Positions 27,688 to 36,537 of a stretch of DNA of 64,000 nt are shown piece after piece. The notes below the pieces were generated by a model that saw only the letters and a program-made list of their open reading frames with translations, did not search any database and was not told the DNA's origin. The stretch is taken from the NCBI RefSeq assembly GCF_003342675.1, contig NZ_CP031148.1, positions 1,364,001 to 1,428,000 on the forward strand, written 5' to 3'. Made by a program: the position numbers and the translations under genes. This stretch comes from Haloplanus rubicundus. GTDB taxonomy: Archaea; Halobacteriota; Halobacteria; Halobacteriales; Haloferacaceae. Every line of letters starts with the position of its first letter. Position 1 is the stretch's first letter.

Positions 27688-29034
27688 ATGAATTCGTTTC
27701 GATCGCTCCTAACGCGGAGTCGACCGGGGAAACTCGGGTTACTGGAGGTCATCGCGATGGGCGTCGGGGGGATGGTCTCGGGCGGAATCTACGCCGTGCT
27801 CGGCGTCGCGATGGCACAGGCCGGGAACGCCGTCCCGATATCGTATCTCATCGCGGGCATCATCACGCTGCTGACCGCCTACTCCTATCTCAAACTCACC
27901 CTGCACTTTGGCGAGCACGGCGGCGTCTTCTCCTTCGTCGAGCACGTCGTCGACCGTCCGACGGTGGCTGCGTACGTCGGGTGGGTACTTGTTGTCGGCT
28001 ACGTCGGCGTGATGGCGATGTACGCGTTTGCGTTCGGTGCATACACTCTCACGGCCGCCCGGGCGGTCTTCGGAATCGCGCTTCCACAGTATCTTCGTCC
28101 GATTATGTCTATCCTGATCGTCGCTGGCTTCGTCGGGCTCAATCTGAAGGGTGTCAACGAAACGGGTCTCTTCGAGGACATCGCGGTGTACATCAAAATC
28201 GCGATTTTGCTCTCCCTCGCAGTCCTAGGGATCGTCTTCTACGACGGGAGCGTGACGGCTGTCACCTTCTTCAGCGAGGGGGTCGTCAGCCCAATTACCG
28301 GGTTTGCGATCATCTTCGTCTCCTACGAGGGGTTTCAGCTGCTGGTGTACGACTACGAGGACATCGAGAACGTAGAGCGAGTGTTGCCGGTCGGGATGTA
28401 CGCCGCCATCGCCATCGCGATCCTGATCTACGTCTCGGTCTCGTTCATGGCGACGCTTCACCTGACGCCCGAGCAACTCGTGGCTCACGAGGAAGTGGCA
28501 CTCGCCGAAGCGGTCTCTCATATCCCGGTTCTGGGTGCCGCCGGGTTCGTCCTCGTCATCCTCTCGGCGATGAAGAGCACCTCCTCGGGGATCAACGCAA
28601 CCCTCTTCGGAACGGCGCGGCTCGTCCACAAAATCTCGACGGAGGGAGCGCTTCCTCGGGCCTTCTCCTTCCGAAATCGGGAGGGAATTCCCGTGTATGC
28701 GCTTGTCGTCATGGGCGGGCTCACAGCCGCGTTCGCCGCCCTCGGCTCGCTCAAGCAGATTACCGAGTTTGGCTCTGTCGCATTCCTTCTCTCGTTCGCC
28801 GTCACGAACTACACGAACCTCCGACTCGCCGACGTGACAGCGTCGAACCGGCTCGTTCCCGCGCTCGGTCTCGTTGGAACGGGCGTCGCGATCCCGATCG
28901 TCCTCTATCACCTCTATCTCACCGATGTCGAAATACTGCTCTGGATCCTCGGCATTTTCGTCGCGATCTTTCTGCTCGAATTCCTCTATCTGGAGCGGAG
29001 TCCATTCGACCCCGATGTCGAAAGCGATGGGTGA
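27688..29034 (+). CDS. APC-superfamily amino acid permease
   Basis: 448 residues, about 12 membrane segments. The first helix contains the family motif GVGGMVSGGIYAVLGVAMA; LKLTLHFGEHGGVFSFVEH follows, and YEGFQLLVYDYEDIENVERV is the conserved cytoplasmic block with acidic residues. SAMKSTSSGINATLFGTARL is another APC signature. It belongs to a different APC subgroup from the permease at 10892. Substrate unknown. Divergent from the CBS gene, sharing about 110 bases of promoter DNA, so joint regulation is possible. Confidence 0.88.
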   Translation: MNSFRSLLTRSRPGKLGLLEVIAMGVGGMVSGGIYAVLGVAMAQAGNAVPISYLIAGIITLLTAYSYLKLTLHFGEHGGVFSFVEHVVDRPTVAAYVGWVLVVGYVGVMAMYAFAFGAYTLTAARAVFGIALPQYLRPIMSILIVAGFVGLNLKGVNETGLFEDIAVYIKIAILLSLAVLGIVFYDGSVTAVTFFSEGVVSPITGFAIIFVSYEGFQLLVYDYEDIENVERVLPVGMYAAIAIAILIYVSVSFMATLHLTPEQLVAHEEVALAEAVSHIPVLGAAGFVLVILSAMKSTSSGINATLFGTARLVHKISTEGALPRAFSFRNREGIPVYALVVMGGLTAAFAALGSLKQITEFGSVAFLLSFAVTNYTNLRLADVTASNRLVPALGLVGTGVAIPIVLYHLYLTDVEILLWILGIFVAIFLLEFLYLERSPFDPDVESDG

Positions 29035-29253
29035 TCGGTCTAGCGCCGCCTCGTCGACCGATATGGGTGCCCAGAACGTCTCGACCGAGTCGACGGAACC
29101 GATGACCTCTACGACGACACGGTCGTTCTGACCGAAGATATCGGTTCCAGAAACGTCGATGACGAGGGGCACGTCCTCCAGGAACCGGAGCTCGTTCGTC
29201 GGATGGTAACCGAGGTGGAGAGCTACTGAGTCATACTGTTTATTATAAGTCAT
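28990..29253 (-). other. Uncertain ORF start overlapping the permease 3' end
   Basis: The reverse strand has an ATG at 29253 with TTATAATAAACAG-like DNA nearby, and its first 70 codons read LHLGYHPTNELRFLEDVPLV, then VVVEVIGSVDSVETFWAPIS, which look like real protein. Beyond that the frame runs on as antisense to the permease and is then meaningless. It may be a small gene overlapping the permease stop, or a fragment. The gap between 29035 and 29359 holds nothing else except the hairpin at 29254. Confidence 0.3.
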
Positions 29254-29293
29254 TACCGGTGGTTCGCCGGACTGTTTCGGCGAACCACCGGTA
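29254..29293. terminator. 16-bp hairpin between convergent genes
   Basis: accggtggttcgccg at 29255-29269 and its exact complement at 29278-29292, extended one pair outwards, surround an 8-base loop. It lies between the ends of the permease gene and the phosphoribosyltransferase gene, so a two-way terminator is the simplest reading. With no T-tract on either side and unusual strength for a haloarchaeon, an operator or a small mobile palindrome is also possible. Confidence 0.5.
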
Positions 29294-29359
29294 CACAGTT
29301 ACAATAATCCGTATCAGTCGATGAGACTGCGGTCCGACGGTGGCGGACGAATCCGCGGT

Positions 29360-30004
29360 TCAGGACGACGATTCGAAATACGCCATCGCCTCTTCGTCGG
29401 AGACCTGATCGAAGCGCTCGTAGAACTGTCCGACCCCCCTGAAGCTGCTCGGCGTCTCGAGACAGATCACCTCGTCGGCCAACTCCCGTAACTCGCGAAC
29501 GGTGTCGGGCGGTCCGACGGGGACTGCCAGCACGACGCGATCGGCGTCGGTCTTCCGGAGCATCTCGAGGCACGCTCTGACGGTCGAACCCGTGGCCACA
29601 CCGTCGTCGACGACGGCGACGGTCTTCCCGGCCAAGTCGGGCTCGGAGCGTTCGCCCCGGTAGCGCTCGGCTTTCTGACGCGCGTTCTCGGCTTCCTTCT
29701 CCTTCTCCTGTTGGAAGTATTCCTCGTCGGATCCCGTCCCACGAAACGCTCTCTCGTTGCGCCAGACGCTCCCGTCGCTGGCGACGGCACCGATGGCATA
29801 CTCCGGGTTGCCTGGCGCGCCGATCTTCGACGCGACGACGATATCGAGCGGGACGTCGAGCACGTCGGCGACGGCTCGTCCGAGCGGAAGGCCACCTCGC
29901 GGGATCGCGAGCACCATATCCACGTCGACCTCTCGCTCGCGGAGTGCTTTTCCGAGTTGCTCGCCAGCCTCAGTACGATCTTTGAATCGGGAAGTGTTTG
30001 GCAT
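29360..30004 (-). CDS. Phosphoribosyltransferase
   Basis: 214 residues. Contains the PRPP-binding loop VAVVDDGVATGSTVRACLEM (about 128-147), preceded by the hood sequences AIPRGGLPLGRAVAD and VVASKIGAPGNPEYAIGAV. These fit the stress-associated phosphoribosyltransferase group often fused or adjacent to an alpha/beta hydrolase; the DosR-regulated mycobacterial proteins are examples. The substrate base is unknown. It is divergent from the hydrolase gene at 30111, with 106 bases in between. Confidence 0.9.
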   Translation of the reverse strand: MPNTSRFKDRTEAGEQLGKALREREVDVDMVLAIPRGGLPLGRAVADVLDVPLDIVVASKIGAPGNPEYAIGAVASDGSVWRNERAFRGTGSDEEYFQQEKEKEAENARQKAERYRGERSEPDLAGKTVAVVDDGVATGSTVRACLEMLRKTDADRVVLAVPVGPPDTVRELRELADEVICLETPSSFRGVGQFYERFDQVSDEEAMAYFESSS

Positions 30005-30110
30005 AAGTCCTCGATAAAACGAGTTGCCACAGTCGCCTGTAACATGTGACTATTCTCACAAAATCGGAATTACCGTGGAGATAATACCCACAGCAGGTGT
30101 CGGGCTCACT

Positions 30111-30752
30111 ATGTCCCAGCCGACCGAGAATCGCGTACATATTCCGGTCGAAGATGTCGAACTCGAGGGAATGCTCGATATTCCGGACGGGGCGGAGGGA
30201 CTGGTGGTCTTCGCCCACGGGAGCGGATCGAGTCGGAAGAGCCCGCGCAACAACTTCGTGGCGGAGGTCATCCGCGAACGCGGGCTCGGAACCCTCCTGT
30301 TCGACCTCCTGACCGAAGAGGAGGACCGGATCCGAGAGAATCGATTCGACATCCCGTTGTTGACGGATCGGCTCGTTGCCGTCACCGAGTGGCTGGGTTC
30401 GCGTACTGCTACTCGTGATCTGAACGTGGGCTATTTCGGATCCAGCACGGGTGCGGCGTCCGCCCTCCGAGCAACGGCTCGGCTGGAAGACGAGATCGAT
30501 GCAGTCGTCTCGCGTGGCGGACGCGTCGACATGGCATCGGAGGTTCTCGACGAAATCACGGTGCCGACGCTGTTTATCGTCGGCGGCGCCGACACGCAGG
30601 TGCTCGAACGCAACCGCGAGGCCTACGACCAACTCGCCTGCGAGAAGGAACTGCACGTCGTCGAGGGCGCGGGGCATCTCTTCGAGGGCGAGGGTGAGCT
30701 CGAAGAAGTCGCTGACGTAGCGGCCGACTGGTTCGCCGAGTCGCTGCGGTGA
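30111..30752 (+). CDS. Alpha/beta hydrolase (dienelactone-hydrolase-like)
   Basis: 213 residues. VVFAHGSGSSRKSPRNNFVA supplies the oxyanion-hole HGSG block, GYFGSSTGAASAL contains the nucleophile Ser in G-x-S-x-G, PTLFIVGGADTQVLERN holds the acid Asp, and VVEGAGHLFEGEG the catalytic His. The ATG at 30111 gives the known start; the frame opens earlier without similarity. In many prokaryotes this hydrolase is fused to the phosphoribosyltransferase found here divergently at 29360-30004. Substrate unknown. Confidence 0.9.
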   Translation: MSQPTENRVHIPVEDVELEGMLDIPDGAEGLVVFAHGSGSSRKSPRNNFVAEVIRERGLGTLLFDLLTEEEDRIRENRFDIPLLTDRLVAVTEWLGSRTATRDLNVGYFGSSTGAASALRATARLEDEIDAVVSRGGRVDMASEVLDEITVPTLFIVGGADTQVLERNREAYDQLACEKELHVVEGAGHLFEGEGELEEVADVAADWFAESLR

Positions 30753-30909
30753 GCGCGAACTGCCTCGGAGGTACACTCCGGAGGCGTGCGACTCGGCTAC
30801 CCGTCGTCATCTGCTCAGAGTGTCCACCCAGTGGATCAGACACGCCGACATTCCAAGGTGTTGGGAAAAATCTACAATATCAATAGCGCTGCGGGATCCA
30901 GGGACACAC

Positions 30910-31122
30910 ATGGACAAGAACGTGGGCGGAATCGACCGAACTGGCCGCATCGTCGTGGGTATCGTCATAGCGATAGCGGGTATAGCCGCACTTACCGGCT
31001 ACTGGGCTGCTGGAGCGGTGATCGGAGGGCTCGCTCTCGTTATCGGAGCGATCCTCCTCGTGACCGGAACGACACAAAAGTGTCCCATCAACGAGGCCGC
31101 AGGCATCGACACGACCGAGTGA
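30910..31122 (+). CDS. DUF2892 membrane protein
   Basis: 70 residues beginning MDKNVGGIDRTGRIVVGIVI. Two membrane segments (residues 12-31 and 35-55) are followed by a short tail with a single cysteine in TTQKCPINEAAG. This is the complete YgaP-type DUF2892 unit, which in bacteria occurs alone or fused to rhodanese domains; the KCP-x-N motif after the second helix is conserved in the family. It follows the hydrolase gene by 157 bases. Possibly linked to sulfur or redox handling at the membrane, but untested. Confidence 0.87.
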   Translation: MDKNVGGIDRTGRIVVGIVIAIAGIAALTGYWAAGAVIGGLALVIGAILLVTGTTQKCPINEAAGIDTTE

Positions 31123-31254
31123 TCGACGCTCAGTAGCCCGACCCCGACGCGCCGCTCCGATCGGAAAATATCGGGCCACTCGGAGGAAAGAGCCGTTCGG
31201 GCCGGGCCGCTGGTCAGCCGCCAGCGGGGACGTTCGGGACGCCGTCCAGCGCCG

Positions 31255-32190
31255 TCACGCCGACAGCGCCTCGTCCAGTCGCGTCTCGAGGTTCAGAAGT
31301 TCCTCGCGCAGTTCCTCGGCCGTCTCGTCGTCCTCCAGCTCCTCGATTCGCTCCGCGAGCCCTTGCAGTCTGGCGTACTTCTCGTCCTCTTCGACCTCGG
31401 TTTTCTGGACGTAGACCTGTTCCTCGACATCGTACACTTCGTCTTCCTCGAGATCGGTCGCGGTCAAGACGATGTCGAGTTTGTCGGGATCAACTCCGAG
31501 CACCCATTCCCGGGGAATATCGTGCTCGTTCAAAGCATCGAAAATCGTCTCGTCGTCCTTCGGTCGTCGGCGTTCGCGTGTCGTCCGGCGGACCGTGCCG
31601 AACCGGCCGTGTAACTCCTGATCCGGACCGAGGCGGCTCAGAAGTGCCTCTCGAGCAGTCTGGCGAAGTCGATCGGCCTCGTGTTGCACGTCCGAGAGGA
31701 GGACGTACAGATCGGTTAGTGTGTCCGTCTCGAGTGTCTCGGGAGCGACGGGAGCCGACGTATCGAGCAAGTCTGCCAGTAGGAGCGCATCATCGTGGAG
31801 GCGTTCCGGACGAGTGCGTGCTTCCGCCGGCGAAAGGAGATACGGACTTCCCCCGCCCGTCTCGAGTTCGGGGACGTAGGAAATTTCGTCGTCTTCGACG
31901 CCGAAGTCGGCTAGCAGCGTCAAGACCGTCGTGTACGGTTCGACACCGGGTGGGAGTTCGGACACTGCGAGTCGATGCTCCTCTAAGCGATCGGCAAGAA
32001 CCGCGAACTGCTCGCGCCAGAGAAAACGCTTCTCGCCGCTATCGTCGAAACGAATCTGGAGGTGGTCGATCGAGATCTCCCTGACTCGAAACGGCCGGTT
32101 CGAGAGCGGCGTCACCAGCTCGGTCCCAGGCTCTAGGGCTGCACACCGTTCTCGGACGGCGTTCCAAAGTTCTTCGTGTTCGGTGATCAC
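31255..32190 (-). CDS. Hypothetical acidic protein
   Basis: 311 residues, very acidic and soluble. The first 75 residues look like a small beta domain (PLSNRPFRVREISIDHLQIRF). A middle helical part has LHDDALLLADLLDTSAPVA and a basic patch TVRRTTRERRRPKDDE near 205, followed by FDALNEHDIPREWVLGVD. The C-terminal 60 residues are a coiled coil rich in glutamate. I recognise no family. The basic patch within an acidic protein could bind nucleic acid. It is divergent from the DUF2267 gene at 32373, about 180 bases away. Confidence 0.65.
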   Translation of the reverse strand: MITEHEELWNAVRERCAALEPGTELVTPLSNRPFRVREISIDHLQIRFDDSGEKRFLWREQFAVLADRLEEHRLAVSELPPGVEPYTTVLTLLADFGVEDDEISYVPELETGGGSPYLLSPAEARTRPERLHDDALLLADLLDTSAPVAPETLETDTLTDLYVLLSDVQHEADRLRQTAREALLSRLGPDQELHGRFGTVRRTTRERRRPKDDETIFDALNEHDIPREWVLGVDPDKLDIVLTATDLEEDEVYDVEEQVYVQKTEVEEDEKYARLQGLAERIEELEDDETAEELREELLNLETRLDEALSA

Positions 32191-32372
32191 AATGCTAACT
32201 GTGCAGTTTTGAGGTAAAAAACGTGTACCTGAAGTGGGACGTGCTGTTTTTGACTGTCCAGATCGATCCGGCCGCTCATCACGAGTGGAGCCGTCGAGCC
32301 GTTGTCCCCTTTTTCGTGCGGTGGGAAAGGGTACGTCGATTCATGTTGGTGCTCGACCAACAGGTCGGTCGT

Positions 32373-32882
32373 ATGAACTTCGACGAATTCACCGGCACGG
32401 TACAACATCGACTCGAATTACCCGGTACCGGCGAGTCGCTCCGGGCGATCCGGGCGACACTAATGACACTTGGTCAGCGTCTTCCCGAGGGCAACGCCGA
32501 AGATCTCGCCGCGTCGCTCCCAGTAGAGATCAAGTGGTATCTGACCGGCGCGGTCCACGAACACGGCCAGCGCTTCGACTGGCAGGAATTCGTCTCGCGT
32601 GTCAGCGACATCGAACAGGCCGACCCGGCCGACGCGGCCTACCACGCTCGCGTCATCGTCGACATCGTACAGACGCTGGTTCCGGGGTCGGATTTCCAAC
32701 AACTGCGCGACTCGCTCCCCCAAAGCGAGGACGAGGAGAACTGGCGCAAGCTTTTCGAAATCGTCGATGCTGGCGGATGGAGTGAAGCCGCAGAGGCACA
32801 GACAGGTGGCGGTCCCCAGCCCGACGCGACGAGTCGAGACGAACTCGACGATGTGGATCGTGGCTCCGACACAGCAGAGTAA
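32373..32882 (+). CDS. DUF2267 protein with acidic tail
   Basis: 169 residues. Residues 1-130 are a DUF2267 domain: MNFDEFTGTVQHRLELPGTG, ATLMTLGQRLPEGNAEDLAA, then DWQEFVSRVSDIEQADPADA and QQLRDSLPQSEDEENWRKLF. A disordered acidic tail of 40 residues follows. The ATG at 32373 is chosen over earlier in-frame ATGs at 32223 and 32343, as MNFDEF begins the domain. It is more diverged than the other two DUF2267 genes. A tRNA gene begins 99 bases after its stop. Confidence 0.83.
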   Translation: MNFDEFTGTVQHRLELPGTGESLRAIRATLMTLGQRLPEGNAEDLAASLPVEIKWYLTGAVHEHGQRFDWQEFVSRVSDIEQADPADAAYHARVIVDIVQTLVPGSDFQQLRDSLPQSEDEENWRKLFEIVDAGGWSEAAEAQTGGGPQPDATSRDELDDVDRGSDTAE

Positions 32883-32980
32883 GCCGCAACTCCGGAGCGC
32901 TGATCCCCACTGGCGAAAACCCACATTTCGAGCGATTGGCAATGGTCCCTTACGCGCCCGGCCCAACGAACATCGTGAGT

Positions 32981-33064
32981 GGTGGGATGACAGAGTGGAC
33001 TATCGTGCCTGCTTGGAAAGCAGGTGGCCGAGAGGCCTCGTGGGTTCGAATCCCACTCCCACCG
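32981..33064 (+). tRNA. tRNA-Ser (anticodon GGA)
   Basis: Acceptor ggtggga pairs perfectly with tcccacc, discriminator G at 33064, CCA not encoded. The anticodon arm cctgc-ttggaaa-gcagg puts GGA at 33015-33017. A long variable arm (ggcc-gaga-ggcc) marks a class II tRNA, and the T arm gtggg-ttcgaat-cccac is perfect. The D stem has A-U and C-G pairs but an A-C mismatch at the third position. No intron is seen. It reads UCC and UCU serine codons. No integrase or repeated 3' end is found next to it. Confidence 0.93.
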
Positions 33065-33295
33065 TATCGGTAGCACAAGTCGAATCGGGCGCTGGCCAGC
33101 GGTTCTGACAACATCTATCCGTGCGCAATCAATCTATATCGTCCTGACTTTCTCACCTCACTACCGACGGCGGCGAAGGATGTTCGAACTGGCAGAAACG
33201 CGAATGGTGGCGAGTATCGAGCGGAATACCACAGAGACGTCGATACTTCGTTCGGAGAGAGAGACGATGGCCGATTAGACACGGAGACGCGTTCG

Positions 33296-33499
33296 TTAGC
33301 GCATGTCGTCGAGTGGGACGAACGATCCCTCCGTGGCGGTGATCCACTCGGACTCCAACATCCCCTCGCTCCTCGGCAGCGGCGATATCGAACACGTCTC
33401 CACGTCGTCCGCTCGTTCTGTGATGTTCGCCACGAACGCTTCGTCGTGTGCTGGCCGGAATGGCTCCCAGTCGTCCGATTCAGGGGGAACGGAACTCAT
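33296..33499 (-). CDS. Small haloarchaeal protein (DUF7511-like)
   Basis: 67 residues from the ATG at 33499: MSSVPPESDDWEPFRPAHDE, then ETCSISPLPRSEG and ESEWITATEGSFVPLDDMR. The ending with W-I/L-T-x-x-x-G-S-F/Y-V-x-L-x-x-M-R is shared by a family of short haloarchaeal proteins (DUF7511 as I remember it) of unknown function. The frame is open 60 codons further upstream without family character. It lies between the tRNA-Ser gene and the CBS gene, on the strand of the latter. Confidence 0.6.
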   Translation of the reverse strand: MSSVPPESDDWEPFRPAHDEAFVANITERADDVETCSISPLPRSEGMLESEWITATEGSFVPLDDMR

Positions 33500-33685
33500 C
33501 TTTTTCACCTCGTGGTCGATAGCGTCGATTTCGTAGAGGGACGTTGGACCTAGCCGCACAAAAACATCGTATCCGATTACAACTCGCTGGGACTCCCCCG
33601 GCGTGCTCCGTACACGTACCGCGCTGTCGCAGTGTAACCAAGGGAGGGCACCGATCTTCGGCGATGCGACAGGAGCCACGGGCCA

Positions 33686-34915
33686 TCATTCGAGCATCCA
33701 GCCGAAGCGCTTCTCCCAGAACTCCTTGGTCTGGGGCTTCTTGCTTTCGCCGTACGTCTTGCGATCACGAATCTGCCGTTCGAGCACGTCGCGTGCCTCG
33801 TTGAGTGCGTGACTCGCCCCATAGCCTTCTCCGGAGGCGATGTACAGCCCTCGATCCGTGTGTAGACGGATGCGGGCAAGCAGAAGAGGCGTCCCTCGAA
33901 GTTTCTCGTCGTGTTCGTGAAGGTGGATCTTCGCGTCTAGAACGGACATCCCGTGGTCACGGTCGTCGAACTTCTCGATCATCGCAACGACGTCCTCGTA
34001 TTGCACGTCATCCAGCAAATCGGTGCCATAGACTTGGACGGCTCGATTGCCGCCAGCCTCCCACGTGAGCGAATCGAGGACGTCGGTCTTCGTGACGATA
34101 CCGAAGGGCCGGCCGTCTTCCGTGACGACGAGCGACGATCCGCCGATGGCGAACATCTCCTCGACGGCCGTCTCGAGTGTCGCGTCCGGGTAAATCGTGC
34201 GTACCGGCGAGACCATGACGTCCCTGACGGGGAGATCCAAAATGCGGGCGAGTTCTCCTTCCCGGGCGCCGAAACCGCCGTGAGCCCGACCGGAACTGGC
34301 CGAAATGTCCCCGCCGAACGAGTCCGTGCCACCTGCATCGCCGCCTTGGCTCTGTTTCGCGGAACGAACCGTTAGATCGGTCACGTCGTAGAGGCTCAGG
34401 ATGCCAATTGCGGTGTCGTCCTCGACGACCGGGAGATGTGTAATCCGATTCTCTCGGAACACGTGGAGTGCTTCACCGAAGGTCGACTCCGGATCGAGCG
34501 TGACGAGGTCGGCAGTGGAGGCCTCGGCGACGGTCGCCGCGTCGAGAAACGGCCGGACTTTCTCCAGAATCGCATCGACGGTGACGACGCCCGCTAGTTC
34601 GCCCCCGTCGAAGACCGGGAGGAGTTGTGCATCACTGTCGATCATGAGCTGGGCAACCTTGCGGATGTCCTCATCGGGGGCCAGTCTGGGGACGTGCCAG
34701 ACGAGCGAACCGACCTTTTCGTCGGGTTGGTGGTGCGAGGTGGCGAGCTGTCTCCTCGTGACGATTCCCTCGAATTCGTCGCCGTGTACGACGACCCCCT
34801 TGACGGTCGGATCGTCGAACGCACCGACGAGCTTCGACACGGGCGTGTCCGGTGAGAGCGCTACGTACTCTCCTGAGACGATATCGGCAATGTCCATGGT
34901 TGCTTGGATGTCCAC
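33686..34915 (-). CDS. Four-CBS protein with HPF/RaiA-like C-terminal domain
   Basis: 409 residues. Four CBS motifs form two Bateman modules: about 7-60, 70-120 (VPRLAPDEDIRKVAQLMIDS), 130-185 (LVTLDPESTFGEALHVFREN), and, after a glycine-rich linker (185-222), 232-285 (RDVMVSPVRTIYPDATLETA). The last 100 residues resemble the S30AE ribosome-hibernation fold: VLDAKIHLHEHDEKLRGTP, then GLYIASGEGYGASHALNEAR and DVLERQIRDRK. A nucleotide sensor joined to a ribosome-binding-like domain suggests energy-controlled translation arrest; this is inference. A second ATG six codons in (MDIADI) is an alternative start. Confidence 0.82.
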   Translation of the reverse strand: MDIQATMDIADIVSGEYVALSPDTPVSKLVGAFDDPTVKGVVVHGDEFEGIVTRRQLATSHHQPDEKVGSLVWHVPRLAPDEDIRKVAQLMIDSDAQLLPVFDGGELAGVVTVDAILEKVRPFLDAATVAEASTADLVTLDPESTFGEALHVFRENRITHLPVVEDDTAIGILSLYDVTDLTVRSAKQSQGGDAGGTDSFGGDISASSGRAHGGFGAREGELARILDLPVRDVMVSPVRTIYPDATLETAVEEMFAIGGSSLVVTEDGRPFGIVTKTDVLDSLTWEAGGNRAVQVYGTDLLDDVQYEDVVAMIEKFDDRDHGMSVLDAKIHLHEHDEKLRGTPLLLARIRLHTDRGLYIASGEGYGASHALNEARDVLERQIRDRKTYGESKKPQTKEFWEKRFGWMLE

Positions 34916-35202
34916 TCCGGTTGATTGTCGGTCGGGTCGGCCGCGGCCGTAGTGGTAACACGTGCCATTTCAATATAGATTTACAAGTATTCGCTGGTCG
35001 TTCCCGATATTTGGAAAGCGACGAACAGCGCCCGTCGCGAAACGAGTTGCCCCAGCGGCTACTCGACGCCCATCCCTGCTAATCGACACGTTCGACGGTG
35101 TATCGTCGCCCGAGAGGGCGTTAGCAAGAGAAATTGGAAGGCGGCCCGAAGACACCCAGTACGAGCGCTCCAGTGAGCGTCCGACGAGAGAACCGCGCGC
35201 GG

Positions 35203-36537
35203 TTAGAATCCCCACGGGTACAGATCCGGGATCGCCTCGATGTCGGCGTGGACATCGAGCGGATGGAGGGCGCTCGTCTCGTCGAGATAGATGAATGCGT
35301 CGTATCGGTCGGGAAGAACCGTCGGCACGTAGTTCCCGGCTTCGTGAGCCGGGTGATACACGACACCGATGGCGCGATGCCCCCGAGGTCGGGTGAGCGG
35401 CGAGTCGTCGGAAAGCTCCCCGGTTACGAGGAAACAGTCGCCTCCACCCGCCCGCTCGAAGACGTGTTCGTAACTTCCCTCCTGTGCGGGTGGGACCGTC
35501 ATCTCCTCCAACCGTGCGCCCCACGAATCCGCGGCGATCACCGTGCCCTGGTGTGAACCCATACCAATCAACGCCACGTCGGCGCTGCCTTCGTGTTCGC
35601 GAACGAGTTGGCCGACATTGAGTCGTCCCCGTGCTTCCATGTCGGTCGCTCTAGCGTCACCGATATGGGTGTTGTGGGCCCAGACGATGCCCTTGCTATC
35701 CGATCCGTGATGCTTCTGCAAACGCTCCAGCGTTTCGACCATGTGCCGGTCCCGGATGTTCCAGGAGTCGACCTCGCCACGAACCATCTCTCGGTAGTAC
35801 TGTTCCGCGTTTTTTGCGACCAAGGCGTTCTGTTCGGCGTTGAAGTAGTCGTCGCGGCTGTGGTCGTACGCTGCGACCTGCTCGCGGAGCCGCGTCAACA
35901 GTTCCACCACCTCGTCCTCGCAGGTCTCGGGAACCATCTGGAGCGCCCGCGCGTACTCCTGTGCGTCTTCACCGTACGGTTCGAAACACCGGTAGGCGGC
36001 CTTGGCCTCGGCTGCCGCATCCGGGTCTACGTCTTCGAGATAATCCACGACTGCGTCCATCGACTCGAACAGGCTGTACACGTCGAGGCCGTAGAACCCG
36101 ATTCGATCGTCTTCGGGGAGACGCTGGTTGTGACGCTCCAGCCAATCGAGGAATTCGAGGGTCTCCCAGTTCGCCCACATCCATGTCGGCCACCGTTCGA
36201 ACGCCTCGAGAGCGTCGCGGATCGTCTCGGGGGACTCCGGGAGACCCTTGACGAACCGATTGATCTCGTAACAGTCCGTCCAGTCACCCTCCACAGCGAC
36301 GAACGAGAAATCTTTCTCTTGGACGAGTCGGGCCGTCAGCCGCGTACGCCAGCGGTAGTACTCCGTGGTGCCGTGCGAAGCTTCCCCCAGCAACACGTAT
36401 TTTCGATCTCCGAATTGCTCGACAAGACGATCCAGATCGGAGGGCTGTTCCAGTCCGTGCGCCGTCGAGCGGACGTCGGCGACGGCCGCGTCGATGTCGC
36501 CCGGTTCGGTCCACGACGTGCGATCCTGGAGCGTCAT
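35203..36537 (-). CDS. Erythromycin-esterase family protein
   Basis: 444 residues. Family blocks: YVLLGEASHGTTEYYRWRTR (the GExSHG motif with the catalytic-type Glu and His), VAVEGDWTDCYEINRFV, IGFYGLDVYSLFESM, then KGIVWAHNTHIGDARATDME with the key HN-x-H-x-G. These match EreA/EreB-like and succinoglycan-type homologues. Genuine macrolide hydrolysis is unlikely in this setting; mycobacterial and other stress clusters hold such domains next to phosphoribosyltransferases. Its start overlaps the end of the DUF5828 gene by four bases, so the two are translationally coupled. Confidence 0.93.
   Translation of the reverse strand: MTLQDRTSWTEPGDIDAAVADVRSTAHGLEQPSDLDRLVEQFGDRKYVLLGEASHGTTEYYRWRTRLTARLVQEKDFSFVAVEGDWTDCYEINRFVKGLPESPETIRDALEAFERWPTWMWANWETLEFLDWLERHNQRLPEDDRIGFYGLDVYSLFESMDAVVDYLEDVDPDAAAEAKAAYRCFEPYGEDAQEYARALQMVPETCEDEVVELLTRLREQVAAYDHSRDDYFNAEQNALVAKNAEQYYREMVRGEVDSWNIRDRHMVETLERLQKHHGSDSKGIVWAHNTHIGDARATDMEARGRLNVGQLVREHEGSADVALIGMGSHQGTVIAADSWGARLEEMTVPPAQEGSYEHVFERAGGGDCFLVTGELSDDSPLTRPRGHRAIGVVYHPAHEAGNYVPTVLPDRYDAFIYLDETSALHPLDVHADIEAIPDLYPWGF

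Noticed and set aside
32981-33300. Integration site at the tRNA-Ser gene
   Set aside because: No integrase gene and no repeat of the tRNA 3' end in the flanking DNA.
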